64,000 bases of DNA from Microcoleus sp. FACHB-1515 (GCF_014696105.1 NZ_JACJPO010000066.1:62001-126000); one strand, 5' to 3'. Counted from the first letter of the stretch, positions 46,578 through 57,985 are shown. Notes: generated from the letters alone by a model not told the origin. Numbers and translations: made by a program.

Positions 46578-47768
46578 CTAAGTTGTAATCCACCAGGTTG
46601 ATTGACCGTTAAACGTTAAATTTTCTTCAACGGTGAGCGCGCACTTTTGCTGAACACACTGTGCAAGTCGCTGTCGATCGCCTGCTCCTTCAATTTTGCC
46701 AAACACTTCTTCGGGTGTTTTTCCGGAAATTTCCTCGCTGCTTAAACCGCTGCCCCGTTCGCCTGCGGCATTCCAGCCCACATAGTGAAAATTGCCGTCT
46801 GGTAAAACATCCACCACAAAAATAAAATTTCCAACGTTGTCATAGATGCTGCGAAGAAACTGTTCTTGTTCGCGCAAAATCGTTTCGGCTTGGAGGCGTT
46901 CGGCTTCCGCATGTTTGCGATCGCTCACATCTCGCGCTTCAGGAATCAACATTACCACTTCGCCATTTGCGTTTGTAATCGGCTTGATAGAAAATTCCAG
47001 TGCCATCATTTTGCCATTGGCAGTGGGCGCGTCATATTCAAATGAAGTCGCTTTTCCGGCTTTTGCCTGTGCGATCGCCTGCCGCAATTTCTGCTGCACA
47101 GAAGGGGAATGCGTCCACCAAGGCGTTTCCCAAAACAGCTTGCCAATCACGTCTTCTGGCTGTGCCGCAATCACATCTAATGAAGTTTGATTTGCTTCCA
47201 AAAGAACGCCATCGGGCGATAAAATTCCGGCAAGCTGAAAGGTTTGATTAAAAATAGCTTGAAAGCGTCTTTCACCTTCGCGTAGCTTTGCTTCATTTTG
47301 CTTGCGATCGCGAATATCGCGGACGGTTGTGTATTGAATCGGCTTGCCGTCTAGCTCAATTTGCGTGAGCAATATTTCAGTCCAAAAATCTTTTCCGTCG
47401 CGCTGCTGATGCATCCACTCAAAGCGGTGATTGCCGTTTTGCTGAGCGAGGGCGATCATGTCGGCAGCTTTTTCAAACGATGCGCGACCATCAGGCTGAT
47501 ATTTGGGCGAAAGCTCAGCGGCATGAAGAGGAAGAAATTCGGTTTTGTCTTGCCAGCCAAATAGCTCGACTGCTGCCTGATTGCAATCAAAAATAACGCC
47601 GTTTTCGGCCAGCATTAATGCATCTGCCGACTGCTCAAATAGCGATCGAAATTTCGCTTCCTCTCGTTGATGCGAGTGTTCAATTTGATTCAGCGTTTGT
47701 TCGATCTGCCGAAAAATAATTTGAAAGCAATCAAGCAGCAGGCATTGGGGCGGTTGAGAAGCAGCCAT
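46578..47768 (-). CDS. N-terminal PAS part of the frameshifted histidine kinase
   Basis: 396 residues with three PAS domains (about 38-155, 165-290 and 305-396), the first two ending in VRDIRDRK and ARDVSDRK. The last PAS stops short at NGQSTWWITT, exactly where a one-base shift would join it to LSNPLCDREGR of the downstream half. It therefore has no kinase domain of its own. Upstream, coding-like sequence continues in two frames to about 47908, so the real start may be further 5'. Confidence 0.8.
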   Translation of the reverse strand: MAASQPPQCLLLDCFQIIFRQIEQTLNQIEHSHQREEAKFRSLFEQSADALMLAENGVIFDCNQAAVELFGWQDKTEFLPLHAAELSPKYQPDGRASFEKAADMIALAQQNGNHRFEWMHQQRDGKDFWTEILLTQIELDGKPIQYTTVRDIRDRKQNEAKLREGERRFQAIFNQTFQLAGILSPDGVLLEANQTSLDVIAAQPEDVIGKLFWETPWWTHSPSVQQKLRQAIAQAKAGKATSFEYDAPTANGKMMALEFSIKPITNANGEVVMLIPEARDVSDRKHAEAERLQAETILREQEQFLRSIYDNVGNFIFVVDVLPDGNFHYVGWNAAGERGSGLSSEEISGKTPEEVFGKIEGAGDRQRLAQCVQQKCALTVEENLTFNGQSTWWITT

Positions 47769-48132
47769 AAGCGCAAAAATCGTTGAGGTGGCGATTTGCC
47801 AGTTTTGTTTTGAGTGTTCCCGTTCCGTTTGTCTAACTGTCGAACGATCGCCAGCACCCGATAAGATCGTTGCCCTTCATACAGCCGCCCTTCAGTTTGG
47901 ATGAGCATCGCTGATCTGTTCTTTAATGTAGTGCGCTGAACTTGTTTTGCTTGAGGCTGACCGCAAAATCGATCGCATCTAGCAAAACCGCATTCATATA
48001 TTTAGCGTTCTTGTGGCTGAAAATTAGAGCGATCGCGCTATATTTTGAATTACACCGTGAATCGGCTAGCTCGGTATATCATACAGGTGTACTAGCTTGC
48101 TTGACGGCTTCCTTCTCCTACGGCCACCCACT
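47769..48132. other. 364-bp gap between kinase and CobO-like gene
   Basis: The left third (to 47908) reads as protein in two frames on the minus strand (MLIQTEGRLYEGQRSYRV, then AGDRSTVRQTEREHSKQNW), perhaps the original kinase N-terminus with a second frameshift. The right part must hold the promoter of the CobO-like gene. GGTATATCATACAGGTGTAC near 48073 is the only symmetrical-looking site. Confidence 0.35.
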
Positions 48133-48672
48133 ATGGTTTCCCAACTTGAAACCTCCACCCTCGCCGCTACGCCCCATGCGATCGAAGGCTTGGTTCAGGT
48201 TTTTACTTGTTCACACCGCAGCTTTTTCACCAACGTGATCGCGCAGGCGTTGCGGCTTGCAGGTCAAGGCACGCCTGTCTTGATCGTGCAGTTTCTCAAA
48301 GGCGGCATCGCGCAAGGACATGAGCGTCCTGTGCAGCTTGGGCAAAATCTCCACTGGCTCCGGTGCAATTTGCCGCGCTGCATCGATTCAGCGGAACTGG
48401 ATGCGATCGAACGGCAAGCGTTGCAAACCCTGTGGCAGCACACCAAAACCGTTGTCAATCGCGATGACTATGCGCTGGTTGTTTTGGATGAATTGAGCTT
48501 GGCGATCGAGTTTGGCTTGATTGCCGAGTCGGACGTGCTGGAATTTTTGCGCGATCGTCCCAGTCAGGTGGATGTGATTCTGACCGGGCCACGAATGCCT
48601 GAAGCAATTTTGGAGATTGCCGACCAAATTACGGAACTGCGACGAAGCCAGCGATCGAACTATCGGCTGTGA
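48133..48672 (+). CDS. CobO-like P-loop-fold protein with degenerate Walker A
   Basis: 179 residues similar to cob(I)yrinate a,c-diamide adenosyltransferase CobO/CobA: VLIVQFLKGG, the NRDDYALVVLDELSLAIEFGL Walker B-like block and DVILTGPRMPEAILEIADQITEL. The usual GxGKGKTT loop is replaced by FTCSHRSFFTN, so normal ATP binding is doubtful. This cyanobacterial variant may have a different role. The ATG at 48133 is chosen over a 12-codon extension. Confidence 0.8.
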   Translation: MVSQLETSTLAATPHAIEGLVQVFTCSHRSFFTNVIAQALRLAGQGTPVLIVQFLKGGIAQGHERPVQLGQNLHWLRCNLPRCIDSAELDAIERQALQTLWQHTKTVVNRDDYALVVLDELSLAIEFGLIAESDVLEFLRDRPSQVDVILTGPRMPEAILEIADQITELRRSQRSNYRL

Positions 48673-48841
48673 GGCGGGTTGGCAATTGAATCGATGTATT
48701 CGATTGCCAAGATTGCACATCGATCCACTTCCTATTAAAAACCTTACGTCTGGCGTTCGGGCACAGTCTGACAAGATACGATAGTCGCTTGGGAGGAAAG
48801 CGCGGCTGCCCGATCCCCCTTCGTTTCTGTCAGTTTTGCTC

Positions 48842-50857
48842 ATGTCCACCTCTCCAACCGCTGTGCGGCAACCTTTGTCGATCGCTCAGTTTGAAAAGCT
48901 GCACACACTTCTTCAGCAGTTTTCGCAATCGATCGATGCGCCTACACTGGTTTTGACAGAGGCAGAATGTCCAGCCAGCAGCGATCGCTTTGTGGTTGTG
49001 GTGTCTTCGGTTTTTTGTGCGCTGCTGACTGGCAAATTGATGCCAGAGGCAATGGCCTATCGAGTCAGCTTGCAGTTTGAGCTTGAAGCGATCGCCCGCT
49101 TTCTCGACACTTTGTCTGCCGACTGGTCGATCGCTCCGCCTGCGCTGCCCAACAGTGCTGCCGTGCAGAGCGACTTTACACGCCAACTGCTCGAAACGCT
49201 CGGTAGTTCTGCTTTGCTCGATCGAATCATGCAGCAGTTGCGCGAACAAATCGATTTGCCGATGATTTTGCAAACGAGCATCGAATCGATTCGGACAACG
49301 CTGCAAGTCGATCGCGTCGTTCTCTATCAGCTTCACAGCCCTCAGTCGAACGGGACGCTGCTGCCCGGAGGCATTGTGGCCTACGAAGCGCGATCGCCGC
49401 AACAAATTTCGGTTTTGAATTTGCTGGAAGTTTGCAGTGTGCTGGAGCATCCGCAGCGGCTCGATCGCTTTTTGCAAGGCGAAGTGCTGGCAGTGACGGA
49501 TATTGAGCAGCGCTACGCTGCCGCACCTTGTTTGTTGCAGTTTTTGCGATCGGCACAGGTGCGATCGAAGCTGGTCGCGCCGATTGTGGTGCGGCGGCAG
49601 CTTTGGGGCTTGCTGATTGCCCATGACTGTCAGCAGATGCGATCGTGGTCGCCAGTCGATCGCGACTGCTTGAGGCAAAGCGGCGAGTATTTGGCAATGG
49701 CAATCGCGCAAATGCCGATCGCGCTGCCGACGCCCAGCTTGGAAGCAGCACTGATTGCGGCTGAGTCGGCTAGTCGAGCCAAAAGTGAATTTCTCGCCAA
49801 CATCAGCCACGAACTGCGGACGCCGCTGACAATGGTGATCGGCATGTCTGCCACGCTGCTGCGCTGGTCGATTGGTGAACTGAATGCGCGGCAGCGGCAG
49901 TATTTGCAGACCATTCACGACAGCGGCGATCGCCTGCTGCAACTGATCAATGACATTTTGGACTTGTCGCAGTTTGAGTCGGGCAAGGCGGCTTTAGCCC
50001 TGAGTGATTTTTCGCTGACTCATTTGGCGCAGCAGAGTTTGCAGCTTATGCAAGAAAGCGCGATCGCCAGCAAAGTTGCGCTCAAGCTCGATTCAACCAT
50101 TGATCCGCAGTGGGACAGCTTCCGCGCCGATCCGCGTCGGGTGCAGCAAATTGTGCTCAATCTGCTGAGCAACGCCATTAAGTTCACGCCTGCTGAAGGT
50201 CGCGTGACGCTGCGCCTGTTTGCCGATGAGCGGATGGCGGTGCTGCAAGTGCAAGACACGGGCATTGGCATTGCCGAAGCGCAAAAGTCGCTGCTGTTTC
50301 ATAAATTTCAGCAGCTTGATAGCTCCTATCAGCGGCAATACACTGGGGCGGGCGTGGGACTGGCGCTGACCAAACAGCTTGTGGAACTGCATGGCGGCTC
50401 GATCGCCGTTGAATCGACGTTGGGCGTTGGGTCGGTCTTTACCGTGCGACTGCCGCGATCGCTGGCGAAATCCACACCGAAAGTTAGCGAAAGTCCAAGG
50501 AGCGCAGGTCGCATTGTGCTGATCGAAGCGCATGAAGAAACGGCTGAACTGATCTGCGATTTGCTGACTGCTGCCGGATATCAGGTGATTTGGCTGCTGG
50601 ATGGAACCAGCGCGATCGAACAAATTGAAATTCTTCAGCCAGTCGCCGTCATTGCAGCAGAACAAGCGGGGAGCGAAGGCGATCGGCTGATTGCCGCAAT
50701 CAAGCAAAATCCGCTGACCAAATCGATCAAAACCATTTTGCTCACCAGCGATTTGCCCTCCGGCACGCTAGCAGATTTGCACTTGGGCAAACCGATCGCG
50801 CCCGATCAGCTTTTGCAGAGCGTGCTTAGCTTGACGGCAGCGGCACCGTTGGCTTGA
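48842..50857 (+). CDS. GAF-domain hybrid histidine kinase with degenerate receiver
   Basis: 671 residues. An unassigned N-terminal domain (1-120), a phytochrome-type GAF domain (about 130-290) with Cys230 ([10 protein letters not shown]) at the position where cyanobacteriochromes bind bilin, but Leu in place of the following His. HisKA has His323 ([10 protein letters not shown]) and the ATPase has [16 protein letters not shown] and GAGVGLAL. The C-terminal receiver (557-660) lacks its aspartate: the usual LLDxxMP reads [11 protein letters not shown]. It overlaps the convergent phosphatase gene by 32 bases. Confidence 0.9.
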   Translation: MSTSPTAVRQPLSIAQFEKLHTLLQQFSQSIDAPTLVLTEAECPASSDRFVVVVSSVFCALLTGKLMPEAMAYRVSLQFELEAIARFLDTLSADWSIAPPALPNSAAVQSDFTRQLLETLGSSALLDRIMQQLREQIDLPMILQTSIESIRTTLQVDRVVLYQLHSPQSNGTLLPGGIVAYEARSPQQISVLNLLEVCSVLEHPQRLDRFLQGEVLAVTDIEQRYAAAPCLLQFLRSAQVRSKLVAPIVVRRQLWGLLIAHDCQQMRSWSPVDRDCLRQSGEYLAMAIAQMPIALPTPSLEAALIAAESASRAKSEFLANISHELRTPLTMVIGMSATLLRWSIGELNARQRQYLQTIHDSGDRLLQLINDILDLSQFESGKAALALSDFSLTHLAQQSLQLMQESAIASKVALKLDSTIDPQWDSFRADPRRVQQIVLNLLSNAIKFTPAEGRVTLRLFADERMAVLQVQDTGIGIAEAQKSLLFHKFQQLDSSYQRQYTGAGVGLALTKQLVELHGGSIAVESTLGVGSVFTVRLPRSLAKSTPKVSESPRSAGRIVLIEAHEETAELICDLLTAAGYQVIWLLDGTSAIEQIEILQPVAVIAAEQAGSEGDRLIAAIKQNPLTKSIKTILLTSDLPSGTLADLHLGKPIAPDQLLQSVLSLTAAAPLA

Positions 50858-51413
50858 AGGAAATGTTGCGCTCGGCAAATGCTTGCACAAACGCTTCTTG
50901 CTCAGCCGTTTCGATCGTGCCCGGACGCGATCGCCGCACGAGTTGAAATGCCTCTGCGGGCGTTGATCCCAGCGCGACCAAACAAGAAGCTGCAACCAGT
51001 CCGCTGCGTCCCAATCCGGCTTTGCAGTGAATCACGATCGTTTTGCCTGCCGCCGCCGTCGCCAGAATGTTTTGCACCAGCAGCGTGAACTGATCCATCG
51101 ATCGCGGCACGCTAAAGTCGGGAATTGGGAAATGACGAATCTGCATTCCTCGCGCTTGAGCTTGCTCAAACAAATCGGGAATTTGCAGAAATTCCAGTTC
51201 GTGCGGCTCAAGCAGCGAAACCAGCCAATCTGGTTGGTAGCAGTCGCGCAGGCGATCGAGGTCAACTGCCAAGTCGCGCTGCCAGTGCGCCGTCATGCCC
51301 ATGTTGCGCTTGCCGGGAGCTAGCGTCAGGCCAATGCGACCCGCGATCGGCACGGGCGTAATCAAAAAATCAACAAACAGTGGATGTGAGTTGGAAGTGG
51401 CGATCGGCAGCAC
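50826..51413 (-). CDS. Dual-specificity / tyrosine protein phosphatase (CDKN3-like)
   Basis: 195 residues. The Cys-phosphatase P-loop HCKAGLGRSG has the CX5R motif, and the general acid is likely the Asp in IPDFSVPRS. The fold resembles cyclin-dependent kinase inhibitor 3-type phosphatases found in cyanobacteria. It may oppose one of the Ser/Thr kinases in this genome; no direct link is seen. It converges on the GAF kinase gene. Confidence 0.85.
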   Translation of the reverse strand: MLPIATSNSHPLFVDFLITPVPIAGRIGLTLAPGKRNMGMTAHWQRDLAVDLDRLRDCYQPDWLVSLLEPHELEFLQIPDLFEQAQARGMQIRHFPIPDFSVPRSMDQFTLLVQNILATAAAGKTIVIHCKAGLGRSGLVAASCLVALGSTPAEAFQLVRRSRPGTIETAEQEAFVQAFAERNISFKPTVPLPSS

Positions 51414-51634
51414 AAGTTAAGAAAATTGAAGAATTGGTCATATTCTGGCAAACCGAAGCCGAAACGACACCCGCACAAAGAAATCGGTCGATCGGAAGGC
51501 AGAAATAGCTGTGATGCAATTCTTGCATTCGTTCATTGCCGTCATCGATCGCGATTGATGATTGTCATGTATATTACCTTTTGGTTTGGACATCGATCGA
51601 TATGATGACGATGCCACAAGTTTCGCAAGCCTAA

Positions 51635-52933
<1,299 letters not shown>

Positions 52934-52960
52934 CGATCGTGGTAGAAGCCACAACTCTTT

Positions 52961-52991
52961 GATGGGGGCACGATCTGTTGTGCCCCTATCA
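52961..52991 (+). terminator. Hairpin 3' of enolase
   Basis: GATGGGGGCAC pairs with GTGCCCCTATC (one G-U) around eight bases, 27 bases after the enolase stop. Confidence 0.65.
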
Positions 52992-53110
52992 TAATCTTGC
53001 CGATCCATCGCCTCAGCGCGGAACAACCTGTTGCAAAAAGCGATCGCCCCAACACCGCACTGCCAGAAGTACAGTAGGCTGTATCTGAACTGGATGATTC
53101 CTAAATCGAA

Positions 53111-54553
53111 ATGACCACCGGGCTGGTCTTAATTGTGGCAATTTTGGTATTGGGCGGCGTCATTGCCACAGTCGGCGATCGCTTGGGGATGCGCGTGGGC
53201 AAAGCGCGTCTGACGCTGTTTCGCCTGCGCCCGCGTCAAACGGCGACTGTGATCACGATTTTGACAGGCAGCATTATTTCCGCTTCGACATTTGCAATTT
53301 TGTTTGCCGTCAGCGACCAGCTAAGAACGGGCGTGTTTGAACTGAGTGAAATTCAAGATGATCTGCGTGATGCGCGGCGCGATTTGCAAGACACGACGAC
53401 CGAAAACCGCCAGATCGAGCGACAACTGAATCAGTCGCGCCGTCAGCAGCAAGCCGCCGATCGCCAGCTATCCCGCGCTCAACGCGCCCTCCGCAACACG
53501 CGCGAACGCCAAGCCGAAACCGAAGATCAGCTCGATCGATCGCAGACGCGCCTGAGCCAAACGCAAACTCGCCTCAGTCAAATTCAAACCAACTTTGAGC
53601 AGGCACAAGACCGCCTGCGATCGGTGTCTGGTCAAGCTGACGAACTGCGCGGCGAAATCGAGCAGTTGCAAAGCGAACGGCAAATTTTGCTGGCTCAGCA
53701 GCAGGCGGTGCGCGAGCAGATTGATCAGCGCGATGCCGAAATTGCCGATCGCGAACGAGCGATTGCCGAACGCGATCGCGCCCTTGCCGACCGCAATCAG
53801 GAAATTGCCAGTCGCGAATCGGCTTTGCAGGATTTGGAAAGCCAGCGATCGATTTTAGAGCAGGAAGTGCAGCGATTTGAGCGCGAACTGCAAGGCTTGC
53901 GGCAAGGCAATGTTGCCCTGTCGCGCAATCAGCCGTTGGCCGCTGGCATTGTGCGGATTGTGAATCCAAATGCGGCTCCGCAGGCGATCGATCGCTTGAT
54001 TTTGGAAGCGAACGAAACCGCCCGGCAACGCATTCTGCCCGGTTCCGAAGACAGCAATCAGCAGGTGATTCAAATTACCAATGCCGAAGTGGAGCAGTTG
54101 CGGAGCCAGATTCAAGACGGACGCGATTATGTTGTGCGAATTTTGGCGGCGAGCAACTATTTTGTGGGCGAGCCTTGCGTGCTGGCAGGAGAAGCCTGCG
54201 TGAATGTCTACGGCTCGGTTGTTCTCAATCAGCGGGTGTTTGTTCAAGGTCAGGTAATTGCAACCACAACGGTTGACCCCACCACCATGTCAAACGCTCG
54301 CTTGATTGAACGAATTCAACTGCTTGTTGCTCAAGCTCGATTTCGCGCTCAGCAGGCGGGAATTTCGATCGAATCAATTCAAGTGGCCGACAATCGATCG
54401 GAAACGATCGTCAATTTCTTCAACCAAATTAAGCAGTACAATCAGCCGCTTGATCTTCAGGCGGTTGCTGCTAGCGCAACCAACACAGGCGATCCTCTGA
54501 CGATCGAACTGTATGCTTCACAAAACAATCAGGTGCTTTTTGGAACGCAATAA
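53111..54553 (+). CDS. DUF3084 coiled-coil membrane protein
   Basis: 480 residues. N-terminal membrane segment (LVLIVAILVLGGVIATV), a basic stretch (GKARLTLFRLRPRQTA), a second hydrophobic segment (ITILTGSIISASTFAILFAV), then a long coiled coil (about 75-255) made of Glu/Gln/Arg heptads with ADRERAIAERDRALADR repeats. The C-terminal half is globular (VVRILAASNYFVGEPCVLAGE). The family is near-universal in cyanobacteria and of unknown function. Confidence 0.9.
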   Translation: MTTGLVLIVAILVLGGVIATVGDRLGMRVGKARLTLFRLRPRQTATVITILTGSIISASTFAILFAVSDQLRTGVFELSEIQDDLRDARRDLQDTTTENRQIERQLNQSRRQQQAADRQLSRAQRALRNTRERQAETEDQLDRSQTRLSQTQTRLSQIQTNFEQAQDRLRSVSGQADELRGEIEQLQSERQILLAQQQAVREQIDQRDAEIADRERAIAERDRALADRNQEIASRESALQDLESQRSILEQEVQRFERELQGLRQGNVALSRNQPLAAGIVRIVNPNAAPQAIDRLILEANETARQRILPGSEDSNQQVIQITNAEVEQLRSQIQDGRDYVVRILAASNYFVGEPCVLAGEACVNVYGSVVLNQRVFVQGQVIATTTVDPTTMSNARLIERIQLLVAQARFRAQQAGISIESIQVADNRSETIVNFFNQIKQYNQPLDLQAVAASATNTGDPLTIELYASQNNQVLFGTQ

Positions 54554-54836
54554 AGCGGGCGGCGATCGCTACAGTGTCATCGGCGCGATCGGCTCAATGG
54601 CCGAATCATCTCCGCCAATTTGATGGGTTCGCAAAATCTAAACCGCAGCATCGACTTGTCTAGCTAGTTGTGTAGCAAATCAAACTTTACAAAGGGTGGA
54701 AGCGCTGAAAGAGATTGAAAAGGAATCAAAGATTCAGTTCTCATTTCCGTAATGCTGCAAGCGTTCTTTCAATTCAAGCCCATCCTCAACAAGTTCAATC
54801 CTTAGAAAGTGCTGAAGACTGAGTTAGGTTTGAGCC

Positions 54837-55514
54837 TCAATCCTTCTCACTGACTTTGAGGACGGCATCGCGCAGTTTCAGCAAACCGCGATCGCGAATG
54901 CCGCATTCTGCCAAGCCTGCGATCGTTTGCAGCAAATAGTCTTTACACGAGCCAAGTGCGCCTGCTGCCGTTGCGATCGTTTCGGCGGTTTCGGTGAGCG
55001 ACAGTTTCGGCACGTAGAGCGGATGCTGCGGATTGATCGTAAAGGCGATGGCAAAGCGTTCCTCTGTAGCCAAAGATGTGCCGGAAAAAACTTTCACCCA
55101 GCGCGGAATGTATGAGCCGACGACCATTTCGCGCCGCCACAGCAGCAGCAGTTCCGCCAGTTGGTCGGGCGCGTCAAGCTGATAAATCACGCCCTGGCAA
55201 CTGCCGCCGCGATCGAGCGCCAGCGTCAATCCGGGATGTTCGGGTGTGCCGCGTCCGCCCGGAGTGCGAAGGCAATAGCGGCGATGCCAGCCGTAAATCG
55301 TTCCGATGCGGCGATCGCTGTGCTGAATAATCGGATTCCAAATCAAAGAACCGTAAGCAAAAATCCAGATTTCCGTTTGGTTGGGGTGCTGACTTAGAAC
55401 CGAGGCGATCGATGCTTGGAGTTCTTCATCCGTCAGCACTTTTAAGCCCAAATTTGCCTGCCGAACCATTTGCTGGATGCGCTGAGCTTCAAGATCGCTT
55501 CGGGTCAAAGACAT
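54837..55514 (-). CDS. ChaC-like gamma-glutamylcyclotransferase
   Basis: 225 residues. YGSLIWNP is the substrate-binding loop of the gamma-glutamylcyclotransferase fold, followed by RYCLRTPGGRGTPEHPGLTLALDRGGSCQGV and YIPRWVKV. ChaC enzymes split glutathione into 5-oxoproline and Cys-Gly. The C-terminal half (ETIATAAGALGSCKDYLLQT) is as in the bacterial family. Stands alone between two intergenic stretches of about 300 bases. Confidence 0.88.
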   Translation of the reverse strand: MSLTRSDLEAQRIQQMVRQANLGLKVLTDEELQASIASVLSQHPNQTEIWIFAYGSLIWNPIIQHSDRRIGTIYGWHRRYCLRTPGGRGTPEHPGLTLALDRGGSCQGVIYQLDAPDQLAELLLLWRREMVVGSYIPRWVKVFSGTSLATEERFAIAFTINPQHPLYVPKLSLTETAETIATAAGALGSCKDYLLQTIAGLAECGIRDRGLLKLRDAVLKVSEKD

Positions 55515-55824
55515 TTAGAATATTGAGCAGCGTAGAAGTTAAGCAATTCAATTCGGATCGCGCTGCGACTGGGAGTGCATCTTTGTGAAAAAAGCGCGAT
55601 CGCAGTGCGTTAATTTTATCATTTAATTTGGCTTGAAATTCGTAGTAGACGTTACTGAACTGTTATATTGCAAGCGATCGATTTGCGATTTACAGTGAAG
55701 TAATTAAGAAATAATAAGCAACAAGTCTAAACGTTAACTTTAGAGTGACTTAATTCGCTTTTACTTGCAGTAATTCTTCGATCGAGGATAAATGTAAGAA
55801 AAGTTTTTAAGCACAATTCAAGCC
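55515..55824. other. 310-bp AT-rich gap
   Basis: Divergent spacer between the ChaC-like and desaturase-family genes. AT-rich, with TTATAT near 55662 as a possible promoter box. No gene or repeat seen. Confidence 0.4.
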
Positions 55825-56790
55825 ATGAGCAAGCGGTTCTTTGAAATCCTGATTCTGGCAATTTTACTGACGATCGTTGTAGGTCTGCTAACGCACTATT
55901 GGACAAGCATTCCTTTCAAAGAAACTGCTCAAGTGATGACCCAGCGTTTGAATCGAGCGCTGTTTCTACTAGTAATTGTTGTGCCGATGTTTGCCCTGAT
56001 AGAGCGCTTTTGGCCGAGCATTGCCAATCAGCCTAAACTGCGTCCGGGTGTTTGGACGGATGTAGTGTATTGGTTCTTTACGCCAATGGTGATTCAGACA
56101 ATGAGCATTATCTCGATCGTGCTGTTTCTTTTGCCGATCTATCTGTTCATTGGCCGAGTTTCGATCGAAAATGGCACGCTGATTCTAGACTGGAGCAAAA
56201 TTCTCGCAGGCTATGGCCTTGTGTCGCACTGGCCGCTGTGGGTGCAGGGGGCGATCGCAATCATACTCGGCGATTTTCTCGGCTATTGGACACATCGAAT
56301 GAATCATTCGCGGCTGCTTTGGGACTATCATGCCGTCCATCACAGCGGCGAAATTATCGATTGGCTTTCGGCAGTTCGACAGCATCCAATTAACGATATG
56401 CTGTCTCGCGTGATTACCGCTTCTCCTGTCATGCTGCTTGGTTTTTCGCCGATCGCCGTCGAAGCCTACGTTCCATTTTTATCCGTATACATTGCCCTCA
56501 TTCATGCAAATATATTTTGGGATTATGGTGCATTTCGCTCTGTATTTGCCAGTCCGGTTTTTCACCGCTGGCATCACACAACGGATGAAGCGGGACTAGG
56601 CAAAAACTTTAGTGGACTGTTCCCAATTTTTGATGTGATCTTCGGGACGTTTTACATGCCTCGCCATCAGCAACCGCGCAACTTTGGCATTTCCGAGGCA
56701 ATGCCCAATTCGCTGTGGGGACAGATGACTTATCCGTTCCGCCGCTGGAAACTGTTTGGCAGCGATCGAAGACAGAGACTAGAAGGATGA
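55825..56790 (+). CDS. Sterol desaturase / fatty acid hydroxylase family protein
   Basis: 321 residues with at least five membrane helices. The di-iron His boxes are present: HRMNH, HAVHH and HRWHHTT. The family hydroxylates or desaturates lipids or carotenoids; the substrate is not evident. The gene ends 109 bases before the IPP isomerase gene, which is compatible with a role in isoprenoid-derived lipids such as carotenoids, but that is inference. Confidence 0.88.
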   Translation: MSKRFFEILILAILLTIVVGLLTHYWTSIPFKETAQVMTQRLNRALFLLVIVVPMFALIERFWPSIANQPKLRPGVWTDVVYWFFTPMVIQTMSIISIVLFLLPIYLFIGRVSIENGTLILDWSKILAGYGLVSHWPLWVQGAIAIILGDFLGYWTHRMNHSRLLWDYHAVHHSGEIIDWLSAVRQHPINDMLSRVITASPVMLLGFSPIAVEAYVPFLSVYIALIHANIFWDYGAFRSVFASPVFHRWHHTTDEAGLGKNFSGLFPIFDVIFGTFYMPRHQQPRNFGISEAMPNSLWGQMTYPFRRWKLFGSDRRQRLEG

Positions 56791-56899
56791 TGCAAAACCT
56801 TTTGCCTCCTGCGTACCTTTTCAGAATTGTGAACCGCGATTTTCCGGTGCGGCGATCGTGCGAAACTAGGTCGATATCAACTTTTTTCGTCAATCGCCC

Positions 56900-57958
56900 G
56901 TGAATTCCTCGATCGAAACACCGTTCAATTCTGCTGCCGTCACCCAGTCGCGCAAAGCTGACCATTTGCGCGTTTGTCTGGAAGAAGACGTGCAGTTTGC
57001 CCAAACGACCGGACTGGAGCGCTATCGATTCGCGCACTGCTGTCTGCCAGAACTCGATCGCGCCGATGTCAATCTCACCACGACATTTCTTGGCAAATCT
57101 CTGGCTGCACCGCTCTTGATTTCTTCAATGACCGGAGGAACCGAACTGGCACAGACGATTAACTTTCGCTTGGCAGAGGCGGCGCAGGCGCACGGATTGG
57201 CGATGGGCGTCGGGTCGCAGCGGGTGGCGATCGAAAATCCTGAAGTTACGGCCACGTTCAACGTTCGATCGGTTGCGCCAAACATTTTGCTGTTCGCCAA
57301 TTTGGGTGCGGTGCAGTTGAACTATGACTATGGCCTTGAAGAATGTCGGCGGGCGATCGATTCGCTCCAAGCCGATGCGCTCGTCCTGCACCTCAATCCG
57401 CTGCAAGAAGCCGTGCAGACGAAGGGCGATACGAATTTTCGCGGACTGCTCGGTAAAATTGCCGTGCTGTGTCGGCAGTTGCCCGTCCCCGTGATCGCCA
57501 AGGAAGTCGGCAACGGCATCTCGGCAGCAATGGCACAGAAGCTGATCGACGCGGGCGTGACGGCGATCGACGTGGCCGGAGCGGGCGGTACATCCTGGGC
57601 AAAAGTCGAAGGCGAACGCGCCAAAGATCCGCTTCAGCGCAGGCTGGGCGAAACTTTTGCCAGCTGGGGTATTCCGACAGCCGAGTGTGTCAAGACGATT
57701 CGGGCGATCGCGCCTGACCTACCGCTGATTGCCTCTGGCGGCTTGCGGAATGGGTTGGATGCGGCAAAGGCGATCGCGCTGGGCGCAGATCTGGCAGGTC
57801 TAGCGCTTCCCTTCTTGCAAGCAGCATTTGAATCGGAAGCCGCTTTGCATGAGTTGATTCACGCGCTGAAAGTGGAACTCTCAACCGTTTTGTTTTGTAC
57901 GGGAAGCGCGGCAATTGCAGATTTGCGTCGGCCTGAAGTGTTAGAACAGGTCAAGTAG
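56900..57958 (+). CDS. fni: Type 2 isopentenyl-diphosphate delta-isomerase
   Basis: 352 residues, FMN- and NADPH-dependent. Conserved [62 protein letters not shown] and [20 protein letters not shown]. It interconverts IPP and DMAPP for carotenoids, phytol and quinones. GTG start at 56900. The next gene begins 27 bases after the stop. Confidence 0.95.
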   Translation: MNSSIETPFNSAAVTQSRKADHLRVCLEEDVQFAQTTGLERYRFAHCCLPELDRADVNLTTTFLGKSLAAPLLISSMTGGTELAQTINFRLAEAAQAHGLAMGVGSQRVAIENPEVTATFNVRSVAPNILLFANLGAVQLNYDYGLEECRRAIDSLQADALVLHLNPLQEAVQTKGDTNFRGLLGKIAVLCRQLPVPVIAKEVGNGISAAMAQKLIDAGVTAIDVAGAGGTSWAKVEGERAKDPLQRRLGETFASWGIPTAECVKTIRAIAPDLPLIASGGLRNGLDAAKAIALGADLAGLALPFLQAAFESEAALHELIHALKVELSTVLFCTGSAAIADLRRPEVLEQVK

Positions 57959-57985
57959 CTTTGTTTGAACGAGGGCGATCGCCTC

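Noticed and set aside
46570-46590. Programmed +1 frameshift at ACT-TAG-C in the PAS kinase
   Set aside because: Re-pairing of the tRNA on the shifted codon would be poor and there is no stimulatory structure, so mutation or error is more likely.
55642-55655. GTA-N8-TAC match upstream of the desaturase-family gene
   Set aside because: Only eight bases from the likely -10 box, which does not fit an NtcA-activated promoter; chance match likely.
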